Source: Deroplatys truncata | Taxonomy: Eukaryota > Arthropoda > Insecta > Mantodea > Mantidae | Assembly (NCBI GenBank): GCA_030765065.1 | Contig: CM060979.1 | Span: 107,806,350 to 107,870,349, forward strand | Length of the DNA: 64,000 nt | Direction of reading: 5' to 3' | In this document: piece after piece, positions 23,943 to 34,376 of the stretch | How the letters are laid out: every line of letters begins with the position of its first letter | Numbering within the stretch: position 1 is the first letter of the stretch | Translations under genes and position numbers: made by a program | The notes under the pieces: generated by a model | What the model was told of the DNA's origin: nothing | The model's input: the letters and a program-made list of their open reading frames with translations, nothing else | The model's database searches: none

Positions 23943-24393
23943 TGCATATGAAAGAGCGCGATTTTGGAATGTAACAAAGTACACAGGCAGCAAATGAAAT
24001 CTTTCGAGTATCAGTTTGGCGGAAATACAAAATGTCACTAATGCACGTGCCTGCTTAGTGAAAAACAGAAATGTACTTTGTTCACAGTTTATTGAGAGAG
24101 TAGATAGGGGAATATAGAACACCGGTTGCTCGTGCCCAGGTGGACTTCGTGTGGCGGCCTTTTGTGATAGCTACCGCACCGGCCTCGCTAATTCCTTATC
24201 TCCGGCTTCCACTGCCTCAAAATACTCTGAACAAACAGTAGTAGAAAAAGACAGTAGCAGCCAATCAAATTTAGTACAGGATGAAATCTGTATTAGTATT
24301 GCAGCATTATTGTGTTAACTTTTATGATCAAGTTGAGACATGGCTTGAACGTTTTATTTATTAATTGTAATTTATAGGTAAACAATATTGAAT
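23943..24393. repeat. Direct repeat, copy 2 (~451 bp)
   Basis: Second copy of the 20.9-kb repeat. It is flanked by TACAC on both sides (23938-23942 and 24394-24398; the match may extend to TACACTG), which fits insertion of this 451-bp unit with a 5-7 bp target duplication. It does not have TG...CA ends, and I could not find tRNA boxes, so its class is open. Confidence 0.75.
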
Positions 24394-24398
24394 TACAC

Positions 24399-24839
24399 TG
24401 ACAACGTTGTGTTTATGATCCTCAAATTATTGCCTCTACTCCGGTTGAATTCTAGTCTCTTCCGATATTTCAACACTTGCAACCCATTTCATTTCTCTCG
24501 AGTCCGTTTACAGGGCTAGACTTGAATGTCATGTCTCGCTGCCCAAGTTTTGTAAAAAATTGTTAGTTTGCCATAGTCACACTTTTTCAGCACCCAGCTT
24601 ACACTAGAGCCTCGGCCTATCACATTCAAAACGCAGCAGAATAGCAGTCATTCATTAATAACTCCTGATTTCTCACACGCTTCTTGCCTCCTATATATAG
24701 ATGTGCAGTTATAACGCGCGAAACCTCACATGGAAAACATTCGCATCAATCTGCTACACTGTAGCCACTAGTATAATTATTTATGCTAAGCTGTCATTCG
24801 CCTCACCCCAACCAAGTTGCGGCGGCCTCGAGTTTCCTA
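24399..24839. other. Unassigned DNA
   Basis: No gene or element recognised. A TATATA motif at about 24693 sits in mixed-composition sequence. Confidence 0.4.
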
Positions 24840-24841
24840 TA

Positions 24842-25279
24842 CTCCAGAACTTCGTTTTTGCGGACTAGGTGGGACAGTAGGTAATTCGGATCAAATAAGG
24901 CCGGATAATCCGGAAGAAACTATTAAATGAATACAAACCTTGATGTACTTAGATTACTGCAAAAGCAGAAGAGAAAAGAATTGAAAGTCGTCCAGTGAGA
25001 CGTTTACATTCGCTATCGGCAGTGTCATGAAAACTAATAAAACAATATCACACAATTATTTTGTAACATTGACCATGATAACGGTAGGTACAAATTGTTA
25101 GCTTGAAGCGTGCGGTTGACAGTGTTCTCTACGCCACCTTCGGTGCTAATATTACAACCGTATACATAAGTATGTATACGTCAAAGGACACACATATTTT
25201 CGTGGCGGAAAAGCATATATAAATCCGGATAAACCGTAAATCTGGATTAATGAGAGCCAGATTAAGCGAACTTCTTATG
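24842..25279. mobile_element. pogo/Tigger-like MITE
   Basis: The left end contains CCAGAACTTCGTTTTTGCGG, then GGCCGGATAATCCGGAAG. The right end reads inward from AAGAAGTTCGCTTAATCTGG through TCCAGATTTACGG and CCGGATTTAT. Paired CGGATTA/TAATCCG motifs behind a CAGTAGAAC-type terminus are typical of pogo/Tigger TIRs. TA borders both ends. The 438-bp interior has no transposase, so it is non-autonomous. Both termini carry mutations, so it is old. Confidence 0.65.
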
Positions 25280-25307
25280 TATAACCTTACGTTGTCCGTG
25301 TAAATTA

Positions 25308-26446
25308 TATACCAGGTGGCCCAACAGTGCCGCATTTCACGTGTGCAGATATCCTTTTGTGCGTTAAAGGAATTGCAGAACTCAACGGGGCAATTCGACG
25401 TAAACATAGATCAGTGGGGAACTGGCACATTAGTGTGAGGGACTTCGTTCTACTCCTCTTGCTTATCGGCGAAGCCGAGCGAATCGCGCCTCATTGAGAG
25501 GCGGTTCCCAGGAGTACAATCCGTGATGATAGACAAGAACTTTGTAAACAGAGCAAACATTCCAAGATAAACAGGTCTTGGAATGTTTTCCACTTCAGTT
25601 ACAGATATTATTTTCAAGGAAATAAGCTAATTTTTTTAGAATTGACAAATAATTAAAATGCCTTTATTTGACCTAAAGGTATTCGTCCATAGCTACTTTC
25701 AATTGTGTTTACTCTATTCTTGTCTGGCATTGACTAGCACTGTAGAGCTAAATGAAAGCATTAAAGCGTCGTAACGAAAACCACGCAAACATGAGCACGT
25801 GGTGTTACACAGCCATTTTTTCCCTTGCTATTATTATTATTATTATTATTATTAAATTATTGAAGGTTATTTTGTAGTCGGAATGGATTACTAATGGTCT
25901 AATCCCTGTTTGTATGATTCTGATGATCATTATATTTAATTAACAATTAAATTTATTACTATCATTATTAGGTATTATTATAATTATTTATAATTATTAT
26001 TTTATTTTTTTAGATGTATATGCGTATAATCCGTAATGTTAGGGAAGAACAGCGTAAACACAATTTAAAAAATAGCAATCGGTGCATAATAATAGGTCCA
26101 ATAAAGGCGTTTTAATTATTTGTCAGTCTAAAAAGTGAGTTTAGTTCCTCCAAAATTAGTCTCTAACTGAAGCGGAAAATATTCTAAGGACTTTCCGTCT
26201 GTTTACAATATTCTTGTCTATCACTGACTGTACACATTAATGCAAGCCTGGGAACTGACTCATTGAAAGCGATCTGCTATATCGTCTTTGCTAAGCCAGA
26301 GAAGTAGAACGAAGTCGCTCACGCTAGTGCGCCAGTTCCCCACTGATCTGTGACTACTTTGAATTACTCTCGAGTTTTATAACTCTTTTAACGCAAGAAG
26401 GGATATCTCACACGTGAAATACGGCGCCGTTGGACCACCTGGTATA
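25308..26446. mobile_element. Foldback element with ~410-bp arms
   Basis: The left arm runs from TATACCAGGTGGCCCAAC to about 25722. The right arm, from about 26041 to 26446, is its inverted copy. Matching blocks in both arms, in order from the outside, are GCATTTCACGTGTG / GTATTTCACGTGTG, CAGATCAGTGGGGAACTGGC (nearly the same in both), CGACTTCGTTCTAC, TCCCAGG, CTTGTCTATCA, GACAAATAATTAAAA and AATTGTGTTTAC. The loop is about 320 bp and contains an ATT microsatellite. No frame of note. Outer TATA-CCAGG on both sides suggests a TA-type target. It could be a long-TIR MITE or an inverted duplicate of one repeat. Confidence 0.75.
25829..25854. repeat. (ATT)n microsatellite
   Basis: About nine units, in the loop of the foldback element. 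Confidence 0.9.
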
Positions 26447-26696
26447 CAGGAATACCGAAACACAGGAGGTTAACGAACTATGCCAAATGAAAGCATGTGT
26501 ATTTACAACCACCATTATTTAGAGTGCCTTGTGTAACCTGACATTACAAACATTAAGATCCTGATACAAAGCGCTACAAGGTATTTACGTTTCTACTTAT
26601 CTTGTGCAATAAATGGGCAATATTGAGGGTACTTTTACTGTAATAAAATTGGTTTTCTAAAGCGAAGGATATTATGGTAGTTGTATAATAAAAACT
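26447..26696. other. Unassigned DNA
   Basis: Short stretch between the foldback element and a family A copy; nothing recognised. Confidence 0.4.
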
Positions 26697-26858
26697 CTGA
26701 TGTGACACATTTACATGATTTTCTCCACTCTGTATTATTTATTAGTGGGTAATCCAAATAAACCTTTGCAGAAATAGCTACAATACACATTTCGTTATAG
26801 ATACACAGCGATCAGCGATAGTCAAATGTTTAAGAACTAGAAGCTATATGCTGGCCTT

Positions 26859-27707
26859 TGTCGCAGTAATCTGTTCGTGTTATTTTATTTGCTGAGCGCT
26901 TGTTATTGTTTTATTATTTTTTTAAATTTGGGTTCTTTGTCCTCCGGCTAGCTATTATTACTCAGTCGAACAAATATCTCTGAGCAGGGCGTGTAAACAG
27001 AAAGAAGTTGTTACTAAAAGATAACGATGATAAAAGAATTTGTTTTTACACTTTTATTGCCGTCACACTTAATTACTTTCATATCTTTAATCTTGATACA
27101 CGTCTGACTGAAAGTGTTATATTTCCGAATGTAATTACTGTCGTATTAGTTGCTGCGTATTACACATTTTGTAACTAACTTTACGACGCGAGAGATTCTT
27201 CCAAACTGTATGACGTGTACCTCGTGAATGATTCTTTAGAACTGCGTGATGTGTACCTCGCGAGAGATTGCTTAGAACTGCGCGTCGTGTATCTCGTGAA
27301 TGATTCTGTAAAACTGCGTGAAAATGCTTATGGCTCGAGAATATATACTCCTTCACCTTGAAATGCCTAAACATTATAATAGAGCTGCTATTGGTTACTA
27401 AATCGCGCCAAAATTAGCGTCTGTTTTGTCAGCCAATGATAATTACTAACACATATGTTCTAGGGAAGATATTTCCTCCATTTCTAAAGAAAAGCACGCT
27501 ACCCTGACGTCATTTGTTTGTCTCTTTTTAGAGATAAACAACTCACCCCCATGATTCATTGTTACCCACTCTATTGTCAGTTTCAGTGAGGCCGTGTAAA
27601 CTTATTTCCTAACAATGCTTATGGCTAACAAACATCTAAAATCATTGTCATACAATAATGCTAGTTTACACTACATTCACAGTGCTGTGATATAAAATAC
27701 TGCCTTA
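26859..27707. mobile_element. 849-bp insertion nested in family A
   Basis: The insert begins TGTCGCAGTAATC, and CCTT is found on both sides (26855-26858 and 27708-27711), consistent with a 4-bp target duplication. The 3' edge is less certain by a few bases. It contains a 36-bp minisatellite, a TATA-like GTATATATTC read on the minus strand upstream of that minisatellite, and CCAAT-like ATTGGC motifs. No protein frame other than the repeat's own. The size, target and promoter-like content fit a solo LTR fossil, but the ends are not clean TG...CA, so this is tentative. Confidence 0.45.
27178..27320. repeat. 36-bp minisatellite, nearly 4 units
   Basis: Units start AACTG(C/T)(G/A)TGA(T/C)GTGTACC and run on through TCG(T/C)GA..GATT(C/G). 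Unit starts are at about 27206, 27242, 27278 and 27314, with a partial unit before. Because 36 is divisible by three, the array stays open on the minus strand as a 12-residue repeat (HAVLKNHSRGTR-like), which is probably incidental. Confidence 0.85.
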
Positions 27708-28207
27708 CCTTAAAATTCCATAGTGTTTCCACGACATCGAGAGAAACAACTAATGTTGACTGTACTTAAAGAGAATGACCAAGAAATGAACAATTCGAAC
27801 TTTTAATAACGAATACCTAGAAATGGTTTATGCCTCCAAAGAACTTATTTGAAATAAATTGTGTGTTTAGAAGTGTTCTACATTTTTTGTGTATTAAGTG
27901 TCTATCGCTTAACATTTACCAGTTATACGAAATTCCTTCCGAATGAAGAGGACTTCATAGGCTGTTCCCAAAACATTCAATATATACATTTTATTCTCCT
28001 GTAAATATCTTTATAAGTGATATTTTAATAATAATCGTTAGTCATTTTTTTTTGAAAATTAGAAATTTCGAAAAATATTTAAAGTAAAGAGTAGTTTAGA
28101 GTAAGATGATTTTTTTGAAAATTTTCTTGTCCCATCTTTGGAAGACATTCAACCTAAATATCAAGTTTGGTATATGACTTTTCATTTTTGAGTTATACAG
28201 TTCTCAG

Positions 28208-28234
28208 ACACACACGCGCGTGCGCGCATGCACA
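28208..28234. repeat. 27-nt alternating purine-pyrimidine tract
   Basis: Strict alternation ACACACACGCGCGTGCGCGC continuing ATGCACA, at the family A CA position. Such CG-rich alternating tracts favour Z-DNA. Confidence 0.85.
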
Positions 28235-28394
28235 TTTTTTCTAAAAATGCTTCATTTCGATTCAGGGGGCCCTAAAGCACGTGTTTCCAATAAAATCTCG
28301 ATATCGAATTTTTTGATGGAATGCAATACCTTCTCTACCTACTAGGTACGTGGTAGTGAAAGTAAAAACATGTGTAAAACGCATGAGTAAAACG

Positions 28395-28447
28395 CACGGT
28401 TTCAAGTGTGCCGAGGGTTCACGTTTCGAATCCCAAGCAGGTAGTCG
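28395..28447 (+). repeat. tRNA B-box-like fragment
   Basis: GGGTTCACGTTTCGAATCCC precedes the Tc1 element directly. GTTTCGAATCCC resembles a Pol III B box; no A box was identified, so this is a weak SINE-head remnant. Confidence 0.25.
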
Positions 28448-28449
28448 TA

Positions 28450-29340
28450 CACTATGTGATCAAAAGTATCCGGACACCCCCACAAACATGCGTTTTTCAT
28501 CTTAGGTGCATTCTGCTGCCACTTACTGCCTGGTACTCATTATCCGCGACCTCAGTTGTCATTAGACATCGTGAAACAGCAGAATGGGACGCTCCGTGGA
28601 ACTCACGGACTTCGAACGGGTCAGGTGGTTGGGTGTCACTTGTGTCAGAAGTCTGTACGCGAGATTTCCACACTCCTAAACATCCCTAGGTCCACTGTTT
28701 CTGATGTGATAGTGAAGAGGAAACGTGAAGGGACATGTACAGCACAAAAGCGTACAGGCCGACGTCGTCTGTTGACTGACAGAGACCGCCGATATTTGAA
28801 GAGGGTCGTAAAGAGTAATAGGTAGACATCTATCCAGACCATCACACAGGAATTCCAATCTGCATCAGGATCCACTCCAAGTACTATGAGTTAGGCGTGA
28901 GGTGAGAAACCTTGGATTCCATGGTCGAGCGGCTGCTCATAAGCCACACATCATGTAGGAAAATGCCAAACGACGCCTCCCTTGGTGTAATGAGTGTCAA
29001 CATTACACGATTGAACAATGGCAAAACGTTGTGTGGAGTGACGAATCACGGTACACAATGTGGCGATCCGATGTAAGGGTGTGGGTATGGCGAATGCCCG
29101 GTGAACGTCATCTGGCAGTGTGTGTAGTGCCAACAGTGAAATTCGGAGGTGGTGGTGTTATGGTGTGCTCGTGTTTTTCCTGGAGGGGGCTTGAAACCCT
29201 TGTTTTGCGTGGCACGATCACAGCGCAGACCTACATTGATATTTTAAGCACCTTCTTACTTCCCACTGTTGAAGAGCAATTCGGGGCGATTGCATCTTTC
29301 AACACGATCGAGCACCAGTTCATACTGCACGGGCTGTTTT
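28450..29340 (+). mobile_element. Tc1-like transposon, 5' part only
   Basis: The left terminus CACTATGTGATCAAAAGTAT follows TA at 28448-28449 and matches the well-known Tc1-family end with CCGGACACCCCCAC behind it. Coding homology runs from 28584 to about 29338 and then stops. No inverse terminus is present in the next kilobase, so the 3' part is lost. It is on the + strand and sits directly after a family A copy. Confidence 0.85.
28584..29340 (+). pseudogene. Tc1-like transposase relic
   Basis: The start is chosen at ATG 28584 because MGRSVELTDFERV matches Tc1 N termini. The next residues move to another frame (TGQVVGCHLCQKSVREISTL), a one-base shift near 28617. The paired helix-turn-helix continues as LNIPRSTVSDVIVKRKREGT and RTGRRRLLTDRDRRYLKRVV. 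Several stops lie between 28823 and 29030. From 29031 the first catalytic block is WSDESRYTMWRSD, followed by VWVWRMPGERHL and KFGGGG. After EEQFG a one-base shift leads to CIFQHDRAPVHTAR, the second catalytic Asp block. The third block is missing along with the rest of the gene. A full Tc1 protein is about 340 residues; about 240 are represented. Confidence 0.85.
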
Positions 29341-32300
29341 CTGTTTTCTGGATAAATACCGTCAGGGTGAAAATGTAGTGCTTCCCGAAGAAATATCTCC
29401 AGAGTTAGTGAAGTGCTTCTAAATTTTGCCCAATAACATCAGTAGACGTGCAATTATCAATTCATTCTACAATAACCTGAATTTAGTTAATTTATATATT
29501 AATAAATACTTAAAAACAATTTTATTAATATCGCATTACGTAGAATAATTCTTCGAACTCAAACATACAAAAAAGCAACGAAAATTAACTTCAAATAAAA
29601 TATAAATCAATTTGATCCTTTTAGGACAAAAATTTGTACTAACTGATAAACCTCATAAACTTACATTTGGAGAAAATGATCATTATATACTGAAAATAAA
29701 GTTACAATGACCGGAATGATATCTAAGAAAGAATGTACGTTGTTAATACCAAAGGTATAAGCTTAAAGTTAGCAACTGCAGTGCATGCTTAGTGCACATT
29801 TTCGAAACTATTGAGCATATTTTAATGATTCTGACAGCATAAATGCATGCATATTTTAGATACTTTTAGTTCACACAAATCGATGTTAATAAAACAAAAT
29901 TAAATATGTTTTATAAAATCGTTAAGGTTTGAACGAAATTCTGAAGAAGTGTGGAGCTTTAAACTCACGTGCCACCAATATTTTTCTTCTAAACACACTA
30001 AAATTAGAACCACCTGTTCCGACTATATTTGGCATCCCATTGTAGAAAATGTTTTGTTGTTTTCTATTCCCTTAATATTCTTATTGGTTAATTTTTAATT
30101 TTCAATGTTTGTTTCATTTTATTTCGATCACAGAAACAAGCATGGAGTTTGGATGAGATCAAACGTTAGTTATACAACTGTAACAGCGATGACAGTAAAA
30201 ATTTCTGTTGCAATGCAAGGGAAGTTTATACGTAAAAGTTGGCCTATGACTTTTGGCGTCAGTTCTTCCGATTTATACTTTACGGGAAAAGCAAAAGTTA
30301 AATCAATAACTGTCTGGCGTAGGAGGGCAAAAGTTTATTTGTGCTGTTACATTTAGAGTTGATTGCGAATCTTTTCTTGTTGCAGGTAAGTTGGTGCTAT
30401 GAGTAGTCTCATGGGAAAAGAGGCCTCGTGCAGCACTTCCACAGCGCTGAACCAGGTGGGAATTGAGCGCAATTTTTCAGCTCGAGTTTTCTTAAACCAT
30501 TTGGTATGTCATTTGGTTCATAAAGCATTGTATGTATCTTATTTTAAAAAACTTTTCGTACATCATGTTCGTTGTTAGCATAGGATTATTTATTAGTACT
30601 GTTGGAATCAAATATTGAAAAATGTTGACTTAAATGTGTAGTATGGCTTTTATTTGAAAATTTCCGAGCTAAATATTTATTTAATTTTAGTTTAAGTGAA
30701 ATAAAAAAGTGCTAGTATTGATATTGGGGGAGAAGTTTAAAATCAAGGTTAACCATATTTTAAATTTCATTCCCTCTCATTTCAAGTCAGTTTGAAATTT
30801 TAAATGAAATTCTATATTTAGGTACTCTTTTTTAAAGATAATTCATTTTAAGTTTGTATCTTTCAGCAGTCTTGTTCTCACATATTTTGTTTTCTGTTGT
30901 CTTGGCAACCTCCATTATTGTGTTGTTGATGAGAGCTAAATGCAATAAAATCACAAACTGCTGTCTATAAAGATTAGCGAATAGTCTCAAAATAGATTGT
31001 ATTGCACTATAGGAAAAATGGAGTATGTTCTGAACACTTAATTTGATAAACTAAATTGATAAATATATAAACTTCACCGAGATAAACCATTTTTCATTGT
31101 TGGCATTTGCATTCTTCGTTCAGTTCTAATTATTCCTTCAACACAAGGAATGCACAGCAAGAGCACACCTCTTATATTGTAAACATATCAGTACGTAACC
31201 AATGAGAATAGAAAGGGCGATAATCTTTTGGTTTTCTCTGCAATGGACCTGAATACATGTATTTACGTCAATTATATACTGTGATACACCAATATAAAAG
31301 TATTTAAATGCATTAAGAACTCGCATCAAGATTTCAGTGGTGAACGTTGTCTTGGAAAATCTGAAACTTTTGAATATGTAATTTCAGCACAAGCTCAATA
31401 TCATGTTTACTTCAAAGAGATATACAGGGGAAATGTACAAATGTGCTGACCTATAACCATGTAGGCTAAGTTTTTATGCTTAGGAAATTAATAAAAAGGC
31501 ACCATTAAGTTGTCAGTAGTAATCAAGAAAATAATTGTGATTTTTTTTTTTGGTTACTTTGGGATCTCTAATTGCCAAATTAGACAATATGGGCTGATAC
31601 ATTCTCTGGTCGACGTTTCTTGGGAAGATAACTGTTTTCCTGGGTCGTTGAAAGATGGAAACTCGACAACCAATTACTATCCTTTATCTTTGTTATGCTT
31701 CCTTATAGTTGGAATGCATATCCATATATCGGAAATGTAAAGTCTTGTATTGTCAGGAACTTAAATAAGAGTTGCATCTTTAATGTCCATTTGACTATGC
31801 ATCCAAGAGAAAATTGATTACGTTAATAAATTTACAATTATACAGTATTTATACTATTTAACAAATAACACACTCATGACTGATGTTTGAGCATTCCTAT
31901 ACAGGCACTTTAGCATACTTTTCTATATCTTCTAGCCACAAGTAAATATCAGAGAAAAGAAGTTTTGCAGCCCACCACTCTCTTTTGGTTAGAAAAGTTC
32001 GATGGAACGTTGCTTTCATTAGAATACTTAGTAGACCTTTCTTCATTATTTGAAATGTCTTAGTGATTTCGCTTAAAATTTTAATATCACTTTTTCTGGT
32101 GTTTCAAAACAAGTTTGAAATAAAAACACAGCATTAAAACATTATTGCTGAAAGCGTACCCGTCCGGATTATTGAGAATGAGAAGTAGAGTACATTATTT
32201 ATTTTAGAAAGCTATGAATATAAAGCAGAAGGTCTCATTAACAAGCTTCTTTTTTCATTTCACAAAGGTACAGAAGTACATATACATTTCTTTCCTGCAC

Positions 32301-32947
32301 TGCACTCTAAGTGGAAAGGAGTGTTATTCTTACATCAAAGAAACACTTGAATCTCGTTTCACGGAACAAATGCATCTACATAGTATAAGCCATGATGTAG
32401 CGTTATTTTTGTTCACGCGTCCTTTCGCAGGAGTACCTTCATTTCTGATTATATAAAAGGTAAAATCGCAAACAAGATCGTAAGAAACGTTATGTGTGGT
32501 TTACGCTCAGAATCAATATCAATTTAGTTTTGTAATTAAATGGTCAAGGGCTTTCGCACTTTCATGGTGATTGACGTAATTAATGGAATGAATTAATTGC
32601 AATTGAATGTAAAGTGTAGTGCATTGCCGTTTAAAAATGCATAGCATCTGCTTTCGAAAAACTCGGAAAGTGTTCCTTGTCGACGTGTTTCAACACAAAT
32701 CTACCATGGTTAATTTATGTCTTGGCCAGAGAAATATACAGCACTCGGGAGGTACCTCTTTTAATAACGGATGTGGCATAGTATCAGAATTTGCTTTTCT
32801 TTTGAAAATCAACGTGCGGCTGAATGTAAATTATCTACTGGAGTGTATTCCCCGAATAGGTTCGGTGTTTTCTATAATAACGAAACTTTAATTTGAAAAC
32901 AATGAACATACAGTGGACAAAGTGATAGGCGATTTCGTTCATTAAAA
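29341..32947. other. Unassigned AT-rich DNA, possibly intronic
   Basis: No gene frame or recognised repeat across 3.6 kb. The one notable signal is the splice-type motif at 30371-30391, listed separately. Short frames at 30105-30356 and 32619-32891 show no domain. Confidence 0.4.
30371..30391 (+). promoter_or_regulatory. Candidate recursive splice site (ratchet point)
   Basis: A pyrimidine tract CTTTTCTTGTTG is followed by CAG and, with no intervening exon, by the perfect donor GTAAGT (joint after 30385). This juxtaposed acceptor-donor is the motif used for recursive splicing of long introns in Drosophila. A chance match to a full tract plus CAG plus GTAAGT is uncommon but possible in 64 kb. 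Downstream, at 30386-30453, a short GC-richer segment with ATG and 19 codons (MSSLMGKEASCSTSTALNQ) ends at CAG|GTGGGA, which could be the associated cryptic exon. No confirmed exon flanks it here. Confidence 0.35.
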
Positions 32948-33728
32948 AGATCCGATGTGTTACTTTTACATGACTTTCTCTACCCACTATCCTTTATTTT
33001 TATAAATTTGTACAAACTATTATTACTAAAACATACTTCTCTATCTATTTCATGTTAACTGAGATAAAGTTTGTTGAAGGTACAAGGGCATAGAGGAAAT
33101 TAACAGTCAGTTGTTTTAATGTCGCGTCGTTATAATGTGGCCTAGAAATTCTTTACTCTTTTCATGACATCGCGAGAAACAACTCAAAAGCAACAGAAGT
33201 TTAGAAAAGTGAAAGTAACAAAATGACGGATATTTCGAAAATAGCTGAAGCTACAAAACAATTACTGGAAATATTTTGTGTGTTTTAAAGGGATCCACAG
33301 GTTTTGTTACATAAAGATATATAAAAGTCCTCCAAAATGATAAGGCTATTCCCAGAAAATTTAGATACAAAATATACATCTTATTTGTCATGTAAATATC
33401 TTTAAAAATAATATTTTAATAAACATCGTTATATTAATGTTTGAGAAAAATGAAAATTTAGAAAACTCGTCCATTTTAAGAATACTTTGGTGTAGGGGGC
33501 TTTCTTATAAATGTGCATGCTGAACCAAGTTGGGTATTCATCGGACATCAGTTTTAAGTTTGCTGTTCACAGATACACACACACGCACCTTTTTTCTAAA
33601 AATACTTTTTTTAGTTTCAGGGTTCTCAATATCTATGTTTGCAGTAAAAGCTTGACATCGAAATTTTGGATGAAATAAGATACTTCCTATTACCTACTAT
33701 AGATAAGTGGCAGAGAAAGTAAAAAGTA
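32948..33728 (+). mobile_element. Repeat family A, near full-length copy
   Basis: Begins GATGTGTTACTTTTACATGA followed by CTTTCTCTACCCACTAT, and ends GTGGCAGAGAAAGTAAAAAG. The middle has GAAAATTTAGATACAAAAT, AGTTTGCTGTTCACAGATAC and a short CA run at about 33572-33586. Several internal gaps relative to other copies. Confidence 0.75.
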
Positions 33729-33797
33729 AAATGGTCCAACATTGATACTGTAACAATAATACATTTAATTATAGCTCTTTACATGCTACTTTTAACC

Positions 33798-33942
33798 CAA
33801 GGGTGGCAAAATGCCTTTCTCCCTCGAGTCATCAAATATGCAACACGCACTACGCTATATGGAAAACAAATGAATAGGTAGCTAGAAAAGGAGTGGCGCC
33901 TGCGCGTAACACTTCCTCGCGAGTTCCGTTTCACCACCAATG
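33798..33942. mobile_element. hAT-type MITE, 145 bp
   Basis: The ends are CAAGGGTGGCAAAATG and, inverted, CATTGGTGGTGAAACG, a classic hAT (CAGGGGTGGC-like) terminus. An exact 8-bp target duplication TTTTAACC flanks it (33790-33797 and 33943-33950). The first 65 bases match the MITE at 49256-49372 in inverted orientation (CGAGTCA.CAAATATGCAAC), so the two are the same family. No coding capacity. Confidence 0.85.
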
Positions 33943-33950
33943 TTTTAACC

Positions 33951-34361
33951 AATGTCTTTATGGCATAAATATACAGCCTTTTTAGACAGTGCTAGACTGT
34001 CCAATTGGAACCGTACAAAGAAAAGATTGTAATTTCTTCCACTCGTGTGCCATAACTGCATTAATGGCAAAATCTATATTAAACAAACAGTCTTGCCGTG
34101 CGGTTTAGGCGAAGAAGGATCTGATTTGCCTGGGTAGCACTTAAAAATGTTGTTCAAATTTCCGTCACTGTGTTATTAATAACTATTTATATAATACAGT
34201 CGTATAGGTTTCTCGCGTAAAATGTTATACAACTATACATTTTCTATTCTGAGAATAAAATTACTTATGTCTTAAGCTGTTTATTTCCTTATGCCCAAAA
34301 AGCATTTACTCTCTTCTACACTATAGCCGAACCTTTTAAGTAGGTTTTCATTATGAGGGTT
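33951..34361. other. Unassigned DNA
   Basis: No gene recognised. A 6-bp hairpin (GACAGT/ACTGTC) lies at 33985-34001. Confidence 0.4.
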
Positions 34362-34376
34362 AATAATCTTATTTAA

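Larger units (their letters stand above)
26697..28368 (+). mobile_element. Repeat family A, copy split by an insertion
   Basis: The 5' part (26697-26858) begins TGTGACACATTTACATGATT and carries GTGGGTA and GTCAAATGTTTAAGAACTAG. The family resumes at 27708 with CCTTAAAATTCCATAGTG and continues to the 3' end TGGTAGTGAAAGTAAAAA. The middle shows ACCAGTTATACGAAATTCCT, TATCAAGTTTGGTATATGAC and a CA/CG run at 28208-28234. In other copies the two joints are contiguous, so 26859-27707 is a later insertion. Confidence 0.75.

Noticed and set aside
20934-24393. LTR pair of one retroelement
   Set aside because: The 2.6 kb between the repeats has no gag/pol-like text, the ends are not TG...CA, and copy 2 has its own flanking duplication.
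27135-27374. 79-codon protein with 12-residue repeats
   Set aside because: The open frame is a by-product of a 36-bp minisatellite whose unit is a multiple of three.
31510-31740. Small secreted protein with hydrophobic start
   Set aside because: The frame has no ATG at the hydrophobic start (it opens at TTG), and there is no supporting context.
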